Below are positions 30,301-39,300 of a stretch of DNA of 64,000 nucleotides, in pieces. The notes under the pieces were generated by a model, which was given only the letters and a program-made list of their open reading frames with translations, was not told the DNA's origin and ran no database searches. Origin of the DNA: Beroe forskalii. Taxonomy: Eukaryota > Ctenophora > Nuda > Beroida > Beroidae. Position 1 is the first letter of the stretch; each line of letters starts with the position of its first letter. A program made the translations under genes and the position numbers. The stretch covers positions 62,001 through 126,000 of the forward strand of contig WFMF01000107.1 in the NCBI GenBank assembly GCA_011033025.1, given 5' to 3'.

Positions 30301-33300
30301 AAAACTAGTGACACCCGCCCCTCCTCTCCTGGAACTAAATTTAGTTTGGTGGAGCTTTAGAACGTTTGAGTACAGTAATTAATAACACTGCTCACGCTCA
30401 ACTTACATCCCCCCTCTACAGGAAGTGTGTTACTGTGTGGACAGGGAAGGAACCATCCTTCCTAACACAGGCTCTCCAGCCGACAGTAAACGTCTTACCT
30501 CCTGTGATGAACTCCTGAAGATGGATAACGGGAACCACGACAAGAGTGACTCGGAAACCATCACACCTATTTGTAAGTTTGGAATTGCATAAGTCTGCTT
30601 GGACTATGAACACTCAAAATTTTTGCTGTCTGCTTTTACAATTTTGACTTTTCGTCAAAAATATTCCGTGGGTTGTATCGCCATTTCATTTTCAATAATC
30701 CTTCTCTCCCATTTTCGACCTGGTGTCTGAGACCACCTCCTCTAATCTGAAGAGTACCAGCACCAGGTCCTGGCTAGGTTCAGACTCCACCACCGCACCT
30801 TCTACCTTCTCATCGTGAGTACTCAGGATACAGTAAAAGAGCACTTTTGTGCTATAGTTATCAGTAAATCGGGATGATAACCCTGTGGGGCAATGGGGCA
30901 TGGAATTATGGCTGAGGCAGAGGAAAACTTATGAGGAACGAAATCCTATCTGTGCACATACCATTCCTCTCTTACCCCACCCCCCCCCCTTTCAATTCGT
31001 CACCACCTTCCAATACAACTCTCCCCCAGGTACGGCGCCTTCTTCTCCCTCCCCACATCCGAGCCCTTTGCTGAGCGTTTAGAGCAGTACCAGTACTCAG
31101 AGTGGAGCGACTGGAACCTCTGTTCAGTGGAGTGTGGCGGGGGCTACAGGTACGCAACACGGAGCTGCCCTCAGTCTGGAAATGCTTGCGGAGGTCCCGA
31201 CATAGCGACCCGGTGGGACTTCTGCAACGATATGCCCTGCGTTAACGGTAAATTAGATGGGGAGATTGGAGAAATTCATTATTGATTTTTCATAGATTTT
31301 GAGTCGATACTTCGATATTCAGCGACTCATCGTTTATTCCCCCCCCAGATACACTATTATGCTGCGCCGTTATTTCATTCTCCTTCATTTCCAGCTGAGA
31401 TAGAAGACCTGTCCTACGAGTGGTCACCAGACGACAGACTTGTCACAGTGACCTGTAAAGCCCGGGGTCTCCCTAAACCCTACGTAGTGTTGCGGAATGT
31501 GACGGGTTTCATCAGCGAAGAGAATCAGATTGAGGTAGAGTTCGTGTTTTCATTGAGAAGCACAGTGTGATGTAGCTTTAATAATATCTCCCTGAACTGA
31601 TTCATTGAGCCGAGTTTGAACCCCATTGATAAACGTCTCTGATTTACTGTCACATTGATAAACTCCTCTATGATTCCTTGCTTTCATCAAAAATTCACTG
31701 TAACCAGCTTAGCTGCTGTGACATATCACATAGAATATCAGAATCATAAATAAGCGTTTATGCTTCAATGAATCGTAAATTCGTGAAATCAGTGATTTGA
31801 CATTGCAATAAGAAGTCTTGGAGGCTGGAGCTCAATAATAGATGTACGCTTTGATTGACCGTTCCTGTGTCGTGTGATTTGTGGTGTTGTGATATTGAAT
31901 CATGTCGTGTGATTTCGGAATGCCATATTCGTTGATTGTTTCGTGAATCATTTCCAATGAAACTTGATACCCTTAATTTCTGCTCTGTACATTTAAATTT
32001 ATTTCACTCAACTTGACTTTGGCCCATAAATTGCACGTATGCGTAGATCTCGTATGCGACCATTCAGCAATATGTTGTAATTTTGTGCTTCAAACAAGCA
32101 ACCCAATAATAGATAAACCCCAATAAAAACCCATTTCTGCTCAAGACGGGTGTGTGCATGTGTTCCCCCCTCCTATCCTGCATGACCTCCCCTCTCCATC
32201 TGATATGATCTGCATCCTGGTGATTCCCCTAAACCCCGGACTAAACGGGCATGATTAGTATTCTCAGGTTGAAGACGGGGTCCTGGTCAGGTACCAGATA
32301 TCACCGCTAGTTAACACCACTCTGACGTGTGTTGCGACAGGAGAGGGACAGGATAGACGACCTGTCGTGGTGCCTGTCACACCAGGTTAGGAAGAGGATG
32401 TTCCTGAATTTTAACATCCATAATGATTCGGATTGTGGTGCATTTCTAAAACTTAAAGTGTGAAATCCTTCTGACAACATGAGAGGACATTGTCCTTATT
32501 TTCATGTAATTCTTGGGATTCCAATGTTCATATTTTTGGAGATTATGTTTAACACAAACCTGTTCAGGTTGGGTGCAAAGCTTCACAGCCTCCTCTCCTG
32601 CCCTTTACCTCGGTCAGAAAGCCAGTTTGAGGTGTTCAGTATCAGGGCGACCTAAACCTGGAGTCAGACTTACTGCTGGGGATGTCGTCTTAGAGGTGAG
32701 CCGAAAATTTTACTTAGATTGAATATTACTTAAATCAAAAAGTATTTCTTAGGTTGAATATTACTTTATTGAATTTTATGGGACTGAATTTCTGGATCCC
32801 TCCCGGGGTTTGCGCCTTTTTAATGCCATTTCACTATTCCAGGAGTCTAATGAAGTAGAGTTGTACAGTGAAGTTACACCACGTTTTACTACCGTATACA
32901 CGTGCTACCCTGTATTCGGTATGTAGAAATTGTAAGGGGTCATTCGTAAAGCTGTTACGAAATCTTTAGGTCAAAACTACTTTTATTTCAATCCGTCTTC
33001 TACCCCTAGCTACCCCCTTTTTTTTTAAATACTCTATGTCTTTATTACCTATCTTCACCGATTTTGTCCTTATTTACTTACCTAAAACCCAAATAATTAT
33101 TGTTGATTTCAACCCTCCTTGATCTCACTCCTCCTCCACAGAAGGTAAAGTGTACGGTAGGTCGGTGGAAGTGGAAGTTCTAGTTATTGACCCCTGTGAG
33201 GGGGTGGAGTGTCAGGAGCATGCGGTGTGCGAGGTTCTGGAGGATGCATCAACAACCTGCACCTGCAAGACTTGTGACAGGGGCGACTTCGATGCTGTTA

Positions 33301-36300
33301 ACATGGTAAATATAGGAGGGTACCATTAAGGGGTTATGATATTAGGGTGTTTCGCCTGACTTTGATGCTTTGAACATGGTAAATGTGGGAGGGAATAGTT
33401 TGTGGGAGGAGATTGCGGATTAGGGTGTTTTGCCTGATTGCGAGAGGAATATTTTGTTTCAGAAGGTTTTACTTCTATTCCAGCAGCTGTAACAGCTCGG
33501 ATTATAATATGAAGTGGTTTTGCCCGACTTCCTTGATGATCGTAGAAAATTCTGGCCGCTAATTCAGTAAAAGGATCTAACCTGAGCCAAAATATGCGTG
33601 GTTTGATTAATTTCAAGCTTGATTCAGGGGACGATTCCGGTTAAGTTGTCGAAGGGTGTCTAATCAAAAACTGTTCCTATTTAAAATATTATACGGTGGA
33701 TTGACCCGATTTTGAATTTTAAATCTATGAAAGTATGAGAATGCAATAGAGAATGATAATCAGATTTATTATTTGAGTGCAATTCGATCAATACTGGTGG
33801 CACCAAATAAAATTTCTTTGCCTTTATTTGGTCAAAGTCATATGGTAGAAAATTTCACCCTTGATTTTGTTCAATAGAAGCAGCTGCGTTGCGTGCCCTC
33901 CTACAAAATTTATGTGTAGATTTCAAAAGTTAAACTATTCAGAATAAAGAACTACCAATTCCATCTAATTGGGATTGAAGACTAAGTGGTATGCTAGCAA
34001 CGTTTGTATCATCTATTGAAATGGCTGTCAAAAAATTTATTAGAGATCAGATTAATGTCACATCATGGGCAAAATTTATGAAAGTGCGAATAGATAGTGA
34101 CATATCCAGCAAATATATCTTAGTTATTTCTCATCTTAGTTAGTTCATCTCAGGTAACACCAAGTTTATCTCAGGTTTGTGGAGACAACTGTCAGACCTA
34201 TCTCAACATGTGTGAGCTAGAGAGGGACTCCTGTGTCCAGTCTACATCCATCAGTGCCATCTTCAACGGAACATGCTCCGAAATGGGTAAGGGATGAGTA
34301 ATTGATAGTATTGGTATTTACCTTCCCATTCAGTCCTGTACCAGCCGGTGGAACTTCTACCGTCCTAAATAGAGTAGGACAGGAGACGATAATCACATGA
34401 TTTTCGAAAGCTTCTGAATACAGGTCTCTCGTATCAGTTATTCAGTTATCTTCAACCTCTTGAGGACAGGAGAGGTAATAGAAATTTTCTATCCTCATCT
34501 TCACTCTTGCCCTATCTATAGTGTCCTCTTATCTTCACGCTGTAATTCTCTCCTCAGAGGCCCCTGTGATAACCAGTTCGTGTCCTGCCAGTATACATGA
34601 GAAGGGAGCTGATGTGTTGCTCCAGTGCGCAGTTACTGGACAAGCCGGAACTCCCGTTTGGTAAAAACCAAAACTTTTTGAATTTCAAAAGTTTAAACTT
34701 CTCAAAATATTCCGATCCTTGTATGATGGTGAATCCCATAACAGTAGTTTTTGTCGCTTCAAGATATTTAAATTTAACTTAGCTAAATTGTTCATACTCC
34801 CACAATTCCAGGACTAAAGACGGAGTAGAGATAGGACACGGAGACCAGCTGTTCCTGTCCGATGTGAACATAGTGAACTCCGGGGAGTACACGTGTACTG
34901 TGACTGGGTGTGGGGGTACAGCCTCCAACACCTGCCAGGTAAGGGGGCTTCATTGTTATACTTATAGCATGATTTTTTGGGCGAATTTTATGATATTTCA
35001 TGTTTTTGTCCACAAATTTCTCTCGTGGGGCAAATTCCGAACCAGATAATACCTATTGATTCCCCATCACTTTTTGCCAGTTTGATTTTATTATCTATGC
35101 TCCTCATTCCCAATTCCCTTCCTACATCTCCCCTTCCCCCAGATCGAGGTGAAGGAGATGGAGAACGAGGTGTGTACTCAGTACACCCTTCACCTCCTAT
35201 CTATCTTTCTCACTCAATCCCTCTCTCTCTCTCTCTCTCTCTCTCCAGATTGAGGGTAAGGAGATGGAGGTGTTTACTCAGTACACCCTTCACCTCCTAT
35301 CTTTCTTTCTCACTCAATCCCTATCCCCTCAGATCGAGGTGAAGGAGATGGAGAACGAGGTGTGTACTCAGTACGGGGCAGGACATTTCCACCAGTTTAG
35401 TGGGGCTTCCTTCAACTACCCTGGAGTGTGTCACTACATCCTGGCCATGGACTGTCACTACGGCTCTTTCTACATCTACACGGGTAGGTGCGGGGTGGGG
35501 TCACTGAGCTCTTTTGAAGCTTCATTTTATCCAGATTTGAATTTTGTCGAAATTTCGTTCCCAACTTCCTTGGTTGTTTCAAGAAAAGCACTTGGGTCTC
35601 AGAAAATCCCTTAGCAGGTCATGCAACCCTTACCCTGTATTAAAGTAACTGTCAAATCCCGCGACTGTGCCCCTCGGCCTTCACAAAACCCTCTGACCCA
35701 CAATACCCATTAGGAACTACCCACTGTGGCTCCAAAGAAACCCCCCTCGCCTACGCCTCATCTATCACGGTATACGTGGGTTGGGAAGCAGTTGTCTTGT
35801 TACGAGGATTTGATGTCAACGAGTTTGGGGTGATGAAACACCTCAAAGACGGGGATAGACTTCTCTACCAGAACTTCAGGATTTTATCCGAAATTTAGAT
35901 TTAATGATCCACTTCCCGGGCCCATATTTTGAGTCCGACTTTTTAATCGAATTTAGGTCAAAATAATAATTCGTCTCACGGTTGCAAAATAAAAATTGAG
36001 AAACTGATATGTTACAATGTGGACTATGACAATAATAGTCAAACAGGTCTAGCATTTCTAATCCATTCTTGGATCAGGCCAACTATAATAATAGCATATT
36101 ACGGTCACATGGACTCACATGTCATTACTCGGGTGATTTTTATTTCCAAATGAGGTTACAAGGTTGAACGAAATGCACATGTGAACGATCGTCGATCTTC
36201 CACTGTTCAAGCTAATTAAAAATAAATTAAAACAATCCCCTTTTCTAACATCTCCGTAACTCCTCCATCTTTTGACTCCTTCTCGCCTTTTCACCCCGCC

Positions 36301-39300
36301 TCTTCCTCCGTTTTCGCATCTCCTCCTCTTTTTACGTCGTCGCCTCTTCCTCCGCCTTATCGATAGCCAGGTTCATATACATCCTCTCCACTACCTCCGA
36401 CATTATCGCCAACTGTTCCACCGCCTCCCTCCTCACTTCCACCACAGTCATGCCAGTGTAGTTGGTCAGATCGCACTGGTTCCCGAAAGTCGGGATGTCA
36501 GGGTTAGGGACGCAGACACTCTGTTTCTCAAGGATTTCCTTGACGTAGATCTGCATGTCGTTGATAACCTCAGCCTCCACGTATACGGCACTGAAGAACA
36601 TAATGTTAAAAATAAGAAAAAAAAGGAAGACTGAAGAGATTACAAGCGAGCCACAAGAAGATAACGGAATAACTCGATTAGATTTTGATTTGCAATTAAA
36701 TTTGCCTGTATGTTGTTTTGTGCAATATATGACAACAAATTTTATGTGGTTTTATCTAAACGGAATAAAACCGAGTAAAATTTTGTAAACCTTTTAACTT
36801 CTAAACCCTTGTAAACCTGTATGCACTTTTTGTAAACCTATGACTTACAAACCCTTATGTAAACCTGAAGTAGAGGCACTTTTGTAAACCTGAAGTGAAA
36901 CCCTTGAATTTGTCACTTCTAAACCCTTGTAAACCTGAAGTAGAGGCACTTGTAAACCCTTGTAAACCTGAAGTAGAGGCACTTCTAAACCCTTGTAAAC
37001 CTGAAGTAGAGGCACTTGTAAACCCTTGTAAACCTGAAGTAGAGGCACTTGTAACCCCTTGTAAACCTGAAGTAGAGGCACTTGATCTCCCTGAAGGCGT
37101 CCCCCATGACCTTTCCCAACTTGGTCATGTCATAAAGCGGGATGTTGGTTGAGCACACGGTCACGTCCTTGGTGTCAGGGTCCAGAGAAAGGAGCGAGGT
37201 CATGGTGGAGTCTATCAGCTCCCACGCCATCCTCAAGGAGTTGTCCAGGGGTTTGGGGGCCTGTTTACAAGGGTGCGTTTTGATGGATACAGGGCAGTCA
37301 TGATGCCAATGGAGAGGAGACCATGGAGTACTACTAGGCAGAAGGGAAGAGAGACCATCGTCTAAGGGTGCTTGCTCAGAACCTTTCAGCAACGGCAGAT
37401 CAATCGTCCGTTCACTGATGCCTCTGGATGTGACACCGGTGTCTGCAGATGAACTTTGGTTGTCTGAAAAGATCCGCAAATGCACATCCTTTCTCGAAAA
37501 GCCAGTCCATTATATATAGTCAAGCTGAAAAGGTGTGACACTTTTTAATGTCCAATTTAATTTATTTCTCCGATTTACTGTAAGTAGTGGGCGCGGAAAA
37601 CTGAGTGAGGTGCAGGCATTTAACGTCAATTTCCTAATTCATCTCTCAATCAGCACTTGATTGAGAGCTGCTTCTCTAGAAATCAATTAAATCCTCGGTA
37701 CTGTGATTGGAAACAGTTCTCTTCAACCTGGAATTGCAATCACGAGCAGGTTTCATTATAACTGCTTCATGTAGTGTGAAATAATTCCCCCATTAGAAAG
37801 TTACATAATGAGAAGAGTGCTTGGGTGGAGTACTGGGCTAGTTTTTAGCTAGTTTTAGCTCCCATGGAATGATTGAATTTTATGAAATGAAACTGTAATT
37901 TCAGTCCGAAAAGAAGTCCGGACACATATTATTTACCTATTTTCCCATGAAGAAAGTCATTTTTGGTAATTAAAATAGAAATGATTCGTATTTATCAATA
38001 AATCACAAATAATAAGCAATAGAATAAATAAATCAAGATCTCTGTTTCTTGTTTTTGAAGAAGTTTCTGATCTGCTTCGCTGTGAGCCCGGTGGATCCAA
38101 CCAACTGTTCCACAACCTCGGGTGAAGGTTTTCTGGTGACAGCAAAAACACTCTCCATCATACTCCTAGCTTCGGGTGAGAAGTACTTGTTGGTGGTTGG
38201 AGTCACTGATCCGATGGTGGAGGGAACAGGTCTCTGCTTCCTCAGTCTGTATCTGGAGGCAGGGGTCAGGTTGGCTTTCAGGGGCTTGTCCAGGGCATAC
38301 TGAGCGTAGACGGAGCTGAACCAGATCTGTTGTAGAGCACTGTGTTCGGATTGAGGGAAGGATGTGGTGGAGATGTAGGATTGAAGGTCCTTCCATTGTT
38401 CTGCGGAGTGGAGTTCCAGGGCAGTGGAGTACTCTGGAGAAGGGTGCTCTACAGCAGGGATGCCAGTGGAGGATCGGGTCCGCTTCCTGGGTTTCTGTTC
38501 AGGTTGAGGGGTAGCAGGGACAGAAGGTAGAGGTTTGGGGACAGGTAGTGTGGGCAGAGGTTGCTGGACAGGATGTGAGCTTGCAGGTTGCTGGACAGGA
38601 AGGGACGGGACAGGTTGCTGCAAAGGGACAGAAGGCATAGGTCGCTTGAGGGGCGCAGAAGGGGCTGGTTGGTAGACAGGAGCAGGTATAACTGGAGTAG
38701 GGAGGGAGGATGGGTGTGGAGTAGGGAGGGAGGATGGGAATGGAGTAGGGAGGGAGGATGGGAGTGGAGTAGGTTCAGGGAGGGGTGTTTGAAGCACTGC
38801 TGGTTTGATGTCTTCTGTTACAACTTCTTGCTTTACTTTTGGTGGGGAGAGCTGTTCCGCCTTCACTGTGGTCTGTTTTAGGAGGCTGGAGTCGAGCTTG
38901 TCAGTAGAAACATCAAGTCTAGAAGTGTCCAATCTGGAGCCAAGAAGTCTGTTCTTCAGTGCAGGTAGGTAGCAGGAGAGAGACTCATCCAGGGGTAGGC
39001 TGGCGTTGTAGAGTTCCTCGCAGTGGACTGTAGGGAGGAAGTTTTCTGTAGGGAAGGCGATGGGTTGGGATGGGAAGTGGAAGGAAGGGGGAAGGTTCCA
39101 GGATGCACTGCAGAGTTTGATGGGGCTGAGGGGAGCCAAGTGGAGGGGGAGGAGGAAGGAAGAATGCTTGGTTGTAGAAGCTATCCATTGAGATCTTTCT
39201 GATTCAGTTAGTAGTAGATGTGAAACGTAGACGATTGATGATCTGAATGTCATGAGATCCACCTTATATACATCTCTTGATCTAAATGGTAGCGATCGGA

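Noticed and set aside
38049-38881. Plus-strand open frames opposite the SIX gene
   Set aside because: Shadows of the Pro-rich region and homeodomain on the other strand.
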